DNA of 64,000 bases, taken from Corticium candelabrum. Its lineage: Eukaryota; Porifera; Homoscleromorpha; Homosclerophorida; Plakinidae. The notes under the pieces were generated by a model. That model was not told the DNA's origin. It saw only the letters and a list, made by a program, of their open reading frames with translations, and made no database searches. Shown here piece after piece: positions 48,576 through 60,120 of this stretch. The stretch lies in NCBI RefSeq assembly GCF_963422355.1, contig NC_085091.1:3783523-3847522 (forward strand), read 5' to 3'. Position numbers and translations under genes: made by a program. The number at the start of each line of letters is the position of its first letter. The stretch's first letter is position 1.

Positions 48576-50222
48576 ATGGAAAGACAACGCTCTAGTGGAT
48601 CGCTGGAGATGGTGACAATTGTTCGAGGGACGCAAGAGCTGCCAATGCGCGTGACGGACGTAAACAGCTCGAGACTATCGCGCGTTTTCAAGGCAAGTAC
48701 AACGATCGATTAATTCTACGTTTTCTTTGCATCGAATAGAATTTGATGTCTGTATATAGGTAGACGTCGTCTACCTAGAAAGAGAGGACGGTCAAGAGCC
48801 AGCGGTTTTCCCTCAGACAGGAGGACGCTTCGACAATCTGACAGGCGGTCGTCGATACCGGTTGCACGGTGATAAAATTGAAGACGGAAAACCGTTTACT
48901 TCATCACCAAGCTACGCTCAACTACAACCCATTCTTGGATTAGCAAGTGAGCGCACCGCCTCTAGCAGTACAACTACGACGCCTGTACCGGGCACCCATT
49001 GGACGGCTGTGCCGCCAAGCTCGTCGTGGTCTGCGTTCAAATCAGTGGCACCCAGCAGCCGTAAACAAAAAGCGGCAGCAAGCGCCAGAGATCTAAAAAA
49101 GTCTGTAGATTTGTGCTCCCTAGAAGTGGTAAACAACAGACTGCAACTGGGAGACGTCCGTTCAACTACGTTTATTCGGGTAGCGGAAAACGATGTCTGT
49201 TTGAGCAACATGACGGACCTAGTGCAAGCTAGATTCCAGTCCGTCATGCCTCTAGACGACAGGATTTTGCTGGTCGACAATCGTGCTGTTCCGTTTGCAG
49301 ACGATGAAGGCACCAGAGGTACCACTTACTTACTACTAATACTACTTAATTTGCACGCACGCTTGCATGCATGTCTGCACGCTGACCTATAGAATTGTCT
49401 TGTCTACGATTACGCTATGTTTCCACTATTAATAAAAATGGCTCTGTTATATTAATTTCTGGACGTGTAGACGTTGATTTCTGGAAGGCACCTGCGCGAC
49501 GAATATGCGCTGTAATGCAGTCTGACCTAGACGCAATGAAGGTCTACCTAGATGCCATGCGGGAGACCCCCGTCAGCAGAAAGAGAAGGGCGTCGACTTC
49601 AGCCAGTGAGCTGCAAACAAGGTCAAGTACTTCTTCATCTGCTACTAAAGTCTGGCACAAACTAGACGGAGACATCCACGACATACAAACCCAGTTAGAT
49701 GCCATAGAGTCCAACGTCGAAAGACTTCACGACAGACTAGAGAACGTCGACGATAAATTAGACGAATCTATTTCTTTGGCACAAAGTCGATTCGACTCAA
49801 GGCGATCACGCTCGACAAAGCTGGCAACGATGACGATGAAACTACTGGGATGCCGTATATGCCACCTGTTCCCCAGGACGCCAGTCAGCATAACTACTTG
49901 CTGCCGTCAGTGGCTAGGGTGTGAAGCTTGTTTTACCAAGCTCTCGGCAAGTCGGTGTCCTTTGTGCAACGCCGGCTGGACTGCTGAAAAAAGTTGCGTA
50001 ACAGTGAGGGGCTTGGAGGGGCTGAGACCCATGGCACAGGAACTTAGGAAGCATCTTGGCAGCAACGTGGTTCATGATGAGAATTCTAGCTCCTCCGAGT
50101 CCGACCTCCCGCCTTTTGCACGACCTCCATCCTCGGCGAGGTCGGCAACTGCTACTGCTGCAGCTGGTGCTGATGATGACAATGGTGGCCCCAGTGCAGC
50201 GAGTCCAGTCCTGCTTGACTAG
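48576..50222 (+). CDS. RING-finger/coiled-coil passenger protein
   Basis: Three exons, 48576-48692, 48760-49318 and 49471-50222, give 475 residues with no breaks. The first intron uses a GC-AG pair (AAG|GCAAGT); the second is GT-AG. The N-terminal 250 residues are of unknown type (YLEREDGQEPAVFP; RYRLHGDKI). They are followed by a basic stretch (SRKRRAST), a coiled coil (IQTQLDAIESNVERLHDRLE) and a C-terminal RING-like finger (CRICHLFPRTP ... CCRQWLGCEACF ... RCPLCNAGW). The C-terminus is acidic and Ser-rich. A RING suggests E3 ubiquitin-ligase activity, which is inference. The gene lies between arm segments of the IS3EU-like element, so it appears to be a passenger or an accessory protein. 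The start is the first Met after an in-frame stop-free leader. Confidence 0.75.
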
Positions 50223-51011
50223 ACTGACAGGTACACGAGTTGCGTACTAGCTTAATTTGCATGCCGCTATAGAACTGTAGATGCGAGCTTTAGTTGTTGA
50301 GTTGGTTTGGACAGTTGACTAGCTAGGGTGATGATGCGCGTAGTATAGCTATTTAGGTTGTAGAGGTAGTGTTCTATGTGATGTACAAAGTCTAGACATG
50401 AAGTACAACTTGCAGTTGGGCCAATCGTACTCCTACATCTACAGTAACGACGCGATTATGCACTTTGAGTTACTAGTAGCTGTCTGAAGCGGCGTACAGG
50501 TGCAGAAACACGGCACAGGAAACGTGCTGATGTGATTAGCAGAAACCGCGCCTAGTTTAATTGAATCAATGTATCAGCACGCGTTGGAATGCACCCCTAC
50601 GCCGTCCAATGGACTCCCTACCGCGTACACTGCTACTCGCTCTTTCAATTTTCTTTTTCTGATGTACTCAAATTATTTGAAAGAACGGATGAGCGTTCAA
50701 TTTCTGTTAGTTCAAATCCGGCCATCAGTTCATATACACAACTACGTCCGCTTTCTCGTCGGCAAAGCAATTTCTAATATTCTGAACCTAAAAATTTACA
50801 AATTTGAAATAATGAAATTTGAAATTTTGATTTTTTAAAAATTAAAATTTGAAAATGTAATGCAAATTTAAAAAAAATAAAAACGTTATGTAAAAAAATT
50901 AGAAATTAGAAATTCAAAAATTAAAAAATTAAAATTTGAAAATTTAAAATTTCAAAATTTGAAAATTTGAAATTTGAAATGGCCGAAAGACCCACTGACC
51001 CCCACTGACCT

Positions 51012-53405
51012 CGGTCAGTGGGTCTTTCGGCCATTTCAAATTTCAAATTTTCAAATTTTTAAATTTTCAAATTTTCAAATTTTAATTTTTTAATTTTTGA
51101 ATTTCTAATTTCTAATTTTTTTACATAACGTTTTTATTTTTTTAAAATTTGCGTAACATTTTCAAATTTTAATTTTTAAAAAATCAAAATTTTAAATTTT
51201 ATTCTTTCAAATTTGTAAATTTTTAGGTTCAGTATATTAGAAATTGCTTTGCCTACGAGAAAGCGGACGTAGTTGTCTAGATGAACTGATGGCCGGATTT
51301 GAACTAACAGAAATTAAACGCTCATCCGTTCTCTCAAATAATTTGAGTACATCAGAAAAAGAAAATTGAAAGAGCGAGTAGCAGTGTACGCGGTAGGGAG
51401 TCCATTGGACGGCGTAGGGGTGCATTCCAACGCGTGCTGATACATTGATTCAATTAAACTAGGCGCGGTTTCTGCTAATCACATCAGCACGTTTCCTGTA
51501 CCGTGTTTCTGCACCTGTACAGTACGTACGGCGCTTCAGACAGTTACTAATTTTTAGTAGCTCGAAGTGCATGGTCGCGTCATTACTGTAGATGTAGGAG
51601 TACGATAGGCCCAACTGCAAGTTGTACTTCATGTCTAGATTTTGTACATCACATAGAACACTACCTCTACAACCTAAATAGCTATACTACGCGCATCATC
51701 ACCCTAGCTAGTCAACGGTCCAAACCAACTCAACAACTAAAGCTCGCATCTACAGTTCTATAGCGGCATGCAAATTAAGCTAGTACGCAACTCGTGTACC
51801 TGTCAGTCTAGTCAAGCAGGACTGGACTCGTTGCACTGGGGCCACCATTGTCATCATCAGCACCAGCTGCAGCAGTAGCAGTTGCCGACCTCGCTGAGGA
51901 TGGAGGTCGTGCAAAAGGCGGGAGGTCGGACTCGGAGGAGCTAGAATTCTCATCATGAACCACGTTGCTGCCAAGATGCTTCCTAATACCATAATTTAGC
52001 TCATGACTCAATTTGATACGATGTGCTGCACGGCGGTATAGGTTACAGTTAATTAGTTGGGGAATCCCCAAGTTGTTCGTTGTCCGGAAATTTAGTTAGT
52101 TGGCGCTGCCAGCTCTCCTGGAGTATTTCCAAAGCACCATCGACCACCAACGTGATTGTGCCCTCCACGACCTCGTAACGCTAGCGATCTTGCCGAACAT
52201 GTGACAGCATTCTTTCAACGCACGCTCTACCGATCAACCCCTACCGAGTGCTAAACGATGTCTTTGACTCGGATCCGTTGTTTATTGTGTGTGCGTGCGT
52301 TCTATGTGTAGTGTGGGGGCGTCCTTCAACGAAACCCCTAACAGATGTCGATACCGATACTAGAGGATCTCTAGCTGCGTCTTGTTGCATTCTTAGCTAA
52401 TTAGAGACTCTGTAGAAAGGTTACGATACAGTACAAACGTAATTCACTCGATCATGCAGTACGTTGCTTGTGTAAAGTTAGTTGGTATTGAATTGGCGGT
52501 TATTCTGCCGGTACAGTACGACATACGTAAATGTAGTAGTTGGACGCGGTACCGTCGAGGGGAGCGGCGTGCCAGCAGGACAAGTGTACACGTACGTTCC
52601 CTATGCCCTCCTGCCATGAGCACTGCTTGCGTGTCCACCTTTATTATTTGGTCTCGTAATTCTCACTTGTAGTCAGTGTGGGTTCTGTTCTCACGGCACA
52701 GGAGAGACACAGCATGAGGTTGTAGACGTTCTATCTGCGCTATCGGGTAGTGTTCTATGTGATGTACAAAATCTAGACATAAAGTGCAACTTGCAGTTGG
52801 GCCAATCGTACTCCTACATCTACAGTAATGACGCGACCATGCACTTCGAGTTACTAAAAATTAGTAACTGTCTGAAGCGCCGTACGTACAGGTGCAGAAA
52901 CACGGTACAGGAACACGGTACAGGAAACGTGCTGATGTGATTAGCAGAAACCGCGCCTAGTTTAATTGAATCAATGTATCAGCACGCGTTGGAATGCACC
53001 CCTACGCCGTCCAATGGACTCCCTACCGCGTACACTGCTACTCGCTCTTTCAATTTTCTTTTTCTGATGTACTCAAATTATTTGAAAGAACGGATGAGCG
53101 TTCAATTTCTGTTAGTTCAAATCCGGCCATCAGTTCATCTAGACAACTACGTCCGCTTTCTCGTAGGCAAAGCAATTTCTAATATACTGAACCTAAAAAT
53201 TTACAAATTTGAAATAATAAAATTTGAAATTTTGATTTTTTAAAAATTAAAATTTGAAAATGTAATGCAAATTTTAAAAAAATAAAAACGTTATGTAAAA
53301 AAATTAGAAATTAGAAATTTAAAAATTAAAAAATTAAAATTTGAAAATTTAAAATTTAAAAATTTGAAAATTTGAAATTTGAAATGGCCGAAAGACCCAC
53401 TGACC
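51012..53405. mobile_element. Deleted IS3EU-like copy, tip-to-tip with the previous one
   Basis: Left arm U inverted (51012-51675), then an inverted copy of the RING gene's 3' end (51676-51985, matching 50030-50345), then V and U in forward orientation (51986-53405), ending at the tip CCGAAAGACCCACTGACC. No transposase. It is a non-autonomous derivative sharing the tips of the full element. Confidence 0.75.
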
Positions 53406-53469
53406 TTGTACACAATGTTCTTCTTACATCACACAAGTAAGAATAAAGTGTAGGAGTCCAATTCTTTCG

Positions 53470-53588
53470 GCTGACTCGATTTTCGGCTGACTCCATACTT
53501 TTCTTCTGGCAGGATCGCGCGGAAACCTGTACATGGTATGCCCTTTCTCATGTCTGTTGGAACAACCCCACGCACAGCAGACGGGCAT
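53470..53588 (-). CDS. THAP-domain exon (partial)
   Basis: From the ATG at 53588-53586 the frame reads MPVCCAWGCSNRHEKGHTMY, then RFPRDPARRKVW. This matches the start of a THAP zinc finger (C2CH: first two Cys, then the RFP and W elements). The rest of the domain (Cys-x-x-His part) is not in this frame and should be on a later exon to the left, where the IS3EU-like copies begin at 53405. THAP proteins bind DNA and are often derived from P-element-type transposases. Whether this is a host gene or a transposon gene is open. Confidence 0.6.
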
Positions 53589-54382
53589 TGCTCTCAACCT
53601 TCGATAGTCAAAGAACAAACCAAAAACAGTCAGTATCACGGATCTCGTACACGCGCAGTTGGAGTCAAAATGGCGCCCATGCGTCACGTGACCTCAAACA
53701 CCTATGTTGCAACTCTAGGGAAGCCGGTAGCGGCGGATTGATATCAGTCCACCATTCTCGGCCGCACTGATATCAATAGACACAAATAGTGTAGCGTGCG
53801 TTACCAAATGTGTAAAATTTACTTTTCTAGGTACTACAAAATAACGTGCGCTATTCTAGATACAATGGACACGTCACCGTCTTGTATTCAAACTAGATGA
53901 ACTGTGGAACATGTGTGCGCGCTCTTCGATCTGCTAGCAGCTCAGGGGACCCCAGGATGGGATCGTTGTTTGGTGCACGTCGTGGAAACGGTACTAATCG
54001 ACTTTCCAGTGACTTGGATACAAGTAGTGGGTTTCAGAAACCATACTCTTTCGATGCAATGATTGCTGGTGCACTGAAATCTTTTTGGTATGTTTAGATA
54101 ATTAAATAAATTGATTAATAATAATTACAAAATTAGACAAATACACACATGAACACATTTAGTTGTAGATGTGTTCAGTAATGATGTAGTCGTTATTGTA
54201 GAGTTATACATTGCAGAAATTTCCAAAAGATAATTTCAAACTTAATGCAGGACTGAAAAACGTCTTTGGATTGAATTATTGTGTGAATTCATGTTATTTT
54301 GTTCCTGATGTGTATGAAATCTCTACAATAACTAATATATCATATCATAGACACATGTGTGGGTGAGTGGTCATCTGTGTAT

Positions 54383-54523
<141 letters not shown>

Positions 54524-54695
54524 ACATACACAGATGACCACTCACCCACGCATGTGATATATTAGTTATTGTAGAGATTTCATACACAGCAGGAACAGAA
54601 TAACATGAATTCACACAATAATTCAATCCAAGGACGTTTTTCAGTCCTGCATTAAGTTTGAAATTATCTTTTGAAAATTTCTGCAATGTATAACC

Positions 54696-57375
54696 AGGGG
54701 CGTAGCGTGGCATGGGCTAGACAGGGCTATAGCCCCCCCAAAGTTTGTAGGCGTGTCCATCAATTTTTGTGTGCTTGATCTTCCAATGCGCATACGTATG
54801 CTTTGGAACCCGTCTCTGACACTGTGGGAGCCCAAATCAGACGTCGGGCTGCCAAGGCTTCACGTGTGAGTCACGTGCCCATCTAATGGCGACTCTGAAA
54901 AGTTGTGCAGGAGGGAAAGGAAGTTCCAAGAAGCAGGCGTCTATTTCAGGTAATATATTGACAATAGCTTGTCAGTCATGTATCATTGACTGTGACAAAC
55001 AAACCCGCTATGCGCCAGTGACCTTTTGCAGACAGGTATGCTGCCAGATTTTGACAACAAATGTGAGGTACAGTTAGACGTTCTAGTTATTATAGGTTAC
55101 GTACACTACTCACATCTTCAGCTAATTCAGAAGGTAGAGGTGACTGCCTCGATTACCCAGACCCCAGTGGACTTTCAGTTGTTGAGCAACCTTTTCCAAA
55201 GAAACGCAGTCACGCACGTGGCGCTTTCTTAGCAGTTTGAGGTTGTTTGTCAACTACAAGCTCATTGATCATGGCTGTTTACGTACTGTATTCTAGATCT
55301 CTATACGCGTGGCAGTTCACGCTGTTTTTCATACGATAGGATTCTTCTCCCGCGGTCAAGTTTCTGACAACTCGCAAAAGTCTGAAGAAGTTCAAGGAAC
55401 AGTCGAGTTAGATTCAGAAGTCAGCCTCACTGATGGTCAAGGCACCGAACAAGTGACACCTAGCGAGGTTTCTACCGCTGCTGGGCCTTCCAGTGGATTG
55501 GTTCTAGAAGCCGCTAACGTTCTAGTAGGCCCTCATCAACCTCGATCCAAAGATTTGTTTGGTGGAAGTTTTCCGAGGAGGCAAATTTTGCGTCAGCGAA
55601 GAAGTTTTCAGGAGACTTGGTATTCCCAGTTCCCTTGGCTGGAGTATAGTGAGAAGGTGGATTCTGCATTTGTTTTGCGTGTCGCCTAGCTGAGCAGAGC
55701 GGAAAGCATGGCCACTACGATGCATGCTTTACTGAAAGAGGCTTTCGAAACTGGAAAACGGCACTAGATGACTACAGAAAGCACGAGTCTTCGCATGTGC
55801 ACTGCTTGGCGGCAGCTGTGTGGAATCAGGCAAGACATGTTGCCGAATCGGGCACTCTAGCGAATGCTTGTTCCGCGGTCCAGGATATTAGAAACGTTCT
55901 TGGAGTGGTAAACAGCCTCTACAAACTGCTGGAAGGATCGGCAAAGAGACATTCGCGGTTTCAGGCTATCCAGGAGAAGCTAGGAGGCAGTTCTGTCACT
56001 CTCAAGAGACTTTGTGAAACTAGATGGTCTTCACGCTATGAAGCTGTACATGCTATCAAGTCCAGTTTTGATGCGATCATTCACACTCTTGAAGCAATTT
56101 CAACTGAAGATGCCGAATTAGGACCAGAAGCATCCTGTCTTCTGAAGTCTGTTCAGACTTTCCACTTCTTCTTCTATATTTCAGTGTTGGAAGAGGTACT
56201 TGGGAAAACTGCTGTTCTTTCACGCTACTTACAAGGTCGGCGTGTCGAGCTGTCTGGAGTCAAGTCGAAAGTTTCTAGCACAATCAAAGCCGTGGGTGCA
56301 CTTCGTGAAGACTTTCAAGACGTCTGGAAAAATACTGAAGACATTGCGTCAAAACTAAGCTTGGAACTTCCACAACTTCCGCGCAAACGTAAAGTAGCAC
56401 AGCGACTGGCCATGGATGGTGGTGGTACACCATATTACCCTCAGTCTTGTCAAGAGCAATATAAACTGGTTTACAATGAGGTCGTAGATATCGTGCGAAT
56501 GGAAATGAAAGAGAGATTTCGTGAGAATGAATATGAAGTTCTGGCTGCAGTCGAAAAACTTCTAGTAGACTCACTGACAGAGAGCCGACCAGACCGGTCG
56601 AGTCTTCAGACAGTGTGCACATTTTATGGCAACGACTTCAATTCTGGCCGACTTGAGCATGAACTTGAAATTTTTTATGGTAATATTCAAGCGTACCAAG
56701 GCGAACCGGACTGGACTGTAGAGAGTGAAGAGGGAACTGACTTGCCCGAACTTGTAAAAGTCCGGACGTTCTTCAACAAAGGCACTAACAGGGACTGCTA
56801 CCCAGAAACTTGTAAGCTTCTTAAGACACTTCTTGTCATTCCTGCATCTTCATCGGAATGTGAACGATCATTTTCCACTCTCCGTCGTTTGAAAACGTGG
56901 CTCAGAACGTCGATGGGACAAGAACGTCTGACTAGTCTAGCACTCCTGACAGTCGAGCGCGAAGAATGTCGAAAATTGGAGTGTAGAGTGGAAGACCTTG
57001 TTGCAGAGTTTGGGTCTAGTGGACGAAGGCGTTTACTGTTAAATTAGTTTATCGCACCTCCGTGACGTCTAGAACAGCTGTTGCATTTAAACTATGCTAC
57101 GCTATCTAGAGTACCCTGGAACCGTTGGTTAATTGCAAACTATTTAGCTGCCAGTAGAACGTACTCTGCTCACACAAGAATGATCAATTCTCCAAGCTCC
57201 CACGTATGCACCACTCAGTCTTCAAGTACGCATGTGACAGCTTTTTGCCCATATGTAGGTACGTACTACGAAGGCAAGAAGTGTGTGGTTGGCTGATTTG
57301 ACTGATGAAGTGGGCGTGTCCCGTTGCGTCGCAAAGTCTAGCCCCCCCAATCCTAGAGGTCACGCTACGCCCCTG
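54696..57375 (+). mobile_element. hAT transposon inserted in one palindrome arm
   Basis: Inverted ends CAGGGGCGTAGCGTG / CACGCTACGCCCCTG. GTATAAC flanks it on both sides (54689-54695, 57376-57382). The matching place in the other arm (54203-54209) has a single copy, proving insertion after the palindrome formed. hAT elements usually make 8-bp duplications; 7 are seen. It carries a decayed ZMYM1-like transposase. Confidence 0.92.
55309..57047 (+). pseudogene. hAT transposase of the TTF-finger/ZMYM1-like group
   Basis: A TTF-type zinc-finger region (QETWYSQFPWLEYSEKVDSA, then FCFACRLAEQ ... RGFRNWKTALDDYRKHESS) is followed by LKRLCETRWSSRYEAVHAI and the C-terminal hAT dimerisation motif (SECERSFSTLRRLKTWLRTS). 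One base is missing near 55672, where the frame shifts. The central DUF4371/catalytic part expected between the finger and the RWSSRYEAV segment is absent. The protein is therefore not active. Confidence 0.85.
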
Positions 57376-57908
57376 GTATAACTCTACAATAATGACTACA
57401 TCATTACTGAACACATCTACAACTAAATGTGTGCATGTGTGTATTTGTCTAATTTTGTAATTATTATTAATTAATCAATTTAAATAATTATTTAAACATA
57501 CCAAAAAGATTTCAGTGCATCAACAATCATCGCATCAGAAGAGTCAAGGGCTACTCATATCCAATTCACTGGAAAATCGATTAGTACCGTTTCCATGACG
57601 TGCAGCAAACAACGATCCCAAACTGGGGTCCCCTTAGCTGCTGATCGAAGAGCGCGCACACACGTTCCACAGTTCATTTATTTAGAATACAACTAGAATA
57701 CAAGGCGGTAACGTGTCCATTGTATCTAGAATAGCGCACGTTATTTTGCAGTACATTAATATTAACCAATGATTGTGTCATTGATATTATATAAATTTTA
57801 CACATTTGATAACGCGCGCTACACAATTTGTGTCTATTGATATCAGTGCGGCCGAGAATGGCGGACTGATATCAATCCGCCGCTACCGGCTTCCGTACAA
57901 CTCTCTTT

Positions 57909-58468
57909 GGGTGCGTTCGAATACTAGTTCCAGTTCTAGAACTGGAACTGCCAGAACTGTTGGAACTCTTGCTAGCAATCGAACGCTTAGAACTGTCAGC
58001 AAGTTGAGCATGCGCAACGGCTTATACTTCCGGTTAGCGTCAATTCGAAGTAGCATGACGTTTCGACTCCATTTGTTGTAGTCTGTTCGAACATCAGCAG
58101 TGCTTTCGCTTTCGGTTTTTTGGAGCTGCTCACGCCAAGAAGGTCACTGTAATCAGTCCCAAATGTCGTTCTTCTGGTGTTCTGCAAGCCAGTGGTCGCC
58201 ACAAGTGTTCATTATAACAAACAAGAAGGTCCACAACGGCCTCAGCATCTGTACCCGTCATTTCACTTCGTCAACCTCCGGGAATTTTGCATTTAGGGCG
58301 TGACAGTTTCAACAATTCCAGCTCGCTAGGCAGAACTGCTAGAACTGTTCTGACAGTTCTAGAACTGTCAGAACTACCAATCGAACGCTATAGAACTACC
58401 AATCGAACGCTATAGAACTTTACTCCCCCCTACAATTCCAGTTCTAGAACTAGTATTCGAACGCACCC
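57909..58468. mobile_element. Harbinger-like MITE
   Basis: Inverted ends GGGTGCGTTCGAATACTAGT and its complement, continuing CCAGTTCTAGAACTGG, with TTT on both sides (3-bp duplication, as Harbinger elements make, although usually TWA). AACTG/CAGTT-type sub-repeats recur inside. No full transposase. Confidence 0.7.
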
Positions 58469-58485
58469 TTTATAAACGGCTCTGA

Positions 58486-59018
58486 GTACACACTAGGCTC
58501 GAGAGTCCAGCCGCTCATCTCCCACGCGCAAATTTTTTTTGGGCCACTTCACAGACACATCCCGGATATATAGCCCGGAAAAGTTTAACTTACACGTGCA
58601 TGGTAGACCATTCTCATGTGCACGCATGTTGATTTAGTAGTTCGAAATGTGTTGTTATGCTGACAGATCGTGGGAATTGCGCTTTCTCTGCGAGCAGTTA
58701 CCACACTCAGTAAACAGCAGTGGCTAGTGAAAGGAGAGCCCCAATATGGGGAATGTTGGTTGCTACAAACCGTTTTCTTTGCAGAAATCGACTTTCTCGA
58801 GAAACATTTGACTCCAGAAAAGCTTTTCGTGATGCAACTATTATACAAGACGGCAGAGGTTTGTACATTTTGCTAGTTAATTGATATTAGTTAATTAACT
58901 AATTATTAATTTATTAGAATACAGTATTTAATAACATTAAAGCACAATTTATGTATTTTTGGTAGTATTTTTGAACCTTAAATGTGATTTAATAAATAGT
59001 AATTTATAATTTATGTGT
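58486..59018 (+). repeat. Dispersed repeat, copy 2
   Basis: Copy of 41230-41763 in the same orientation; see there. It is broken off where the Tc1-type MITE starts. Confidence 0.75.
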
Positions 59019-59025
59019 AGATATA

Positions 59026-59419
59026 CAGTAGTGGACAAAGTATTTGCCAGGCAAGAAATTTCAAGGGTTTTCAGGATGTTTGTGTTTGGGTGGAAGCACA
59101 AAATATTAATAAAGTGACTTCTTGGTCAATGTTTGTCATGCAATAGGAAAATCAAGAGTAATTGGTACAGAATTGAGTCTAAATCAGTTGGTTGTTGCAA
59201 TTTAATTAAGATTATTGTTACAACCTAGTTAAAACAGATTAATTAAGTTTACATTACAACTTATCAAAGCATATTCAATGCAAACAATATTACAACCTTT
59301 GAAAACAAACTAACTTATCAATTTATGCTCATATCAGCACTTATTTCCATTCTGTAGTCCAGAATATGATCAAAAATCAACAACAAAAACTACCCGGCAA
59401 ATACTTTTGTCCACTACTG
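59026..59419. mobile_element. Tc1/mariner MITE
   Basis: 394 bp, TA-flanked, with inverted ends CAGTAGTGGACAAAGTATTT and its near-complement (AAATACTTTTGTCCACTACTG). There is no ORF. Confidence 0.9.
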
Positions 59420-60120
59420 TATATACTAGTAACTATTGCAGAAGAACCTGTTTATTAATCATGTACTCTGCTGTTACTGAAATTAATTTGTTTGCATAAG
59501 AAATGTATGGCAAACAGGCAGGATTACAGGAAGTTGTTGATCCGGACAGTCTGTTGCCACAGAACACAGTTTTTCATTAGCTTACAATATATAGAATCAA
59601 TCCATGATCCATTTTAACAATAAAATTAAAACACACACAATGGAGCTGCCTATTTCCCTAGTGGATGCACAGTTTGCTGGACATAAAACTGGAATGACTT
59701 GTTCTGAACACTCATTCTGAATACTAATTACAATCTGTTTCTCTCTTTATATCAAGGAATATTAACATAAACAGTTTTCTCAACTCAAAAAATCTTGTAT
59801 CCTTGTACAGTTTAGATGGCATTAGGGGTATTTGTTTTCAAACTTATTGTCAGATTGTGGTTTCTCCTTGCTCTCTGGTGGATTCGTATGGGGATATTTT
59901 GGTTGTAGTTTTGGCTTTCATGAACAAACTTGGACGTCCTGCTGATGCTGGACGGGTAGAAAAGGACTTGAAGTGTCGTCTAGCTACAGCAATAGGTTGT
60001 ACTCGAATCTTTTTCCTTTCTTTTCTGACTCCCACCTCTTTACCAAACATGTGTAGAGCAGAAAGCAGTCGCTACTGTGTACCAGGTGAGTGGATTCCTT
60101 TGCCTTGTAGTTTTCAATAA
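59420..60120. other. Intergenic, beside MULE relic B
   Basis: No gene recognised. It may be the non-coding end of the MULE to its right; a terminal repeat was not found. Confidence 0.35.

Larger units (their letters stand above)
43513..51000 (+). mobile_element. IS3EU-like DNA transposon with long inverted arms and passenger gene
   Basis: The left arm (43513-44908) is an inverted copy of right-arm parts 47576-48247 and 50355-51000, giving arms of about 1.4 kb. The tips are GTCAGTGGGTCTTTCGGCC and its complement. The sub-terminal 400 bp is an AAATTT/GAAATTT-rich array. Inside are an integrase-core transposase gene (44912-47519) and a RING-protein gene (48576-50222). The latter sits within the right arm, splitting it between CACAGCATGAG and GTTGTAGAG. 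A MULE-type foldback is inserted in the transposase. The IS3EU assignment is from recalled protein features. Confidence 0.7.
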
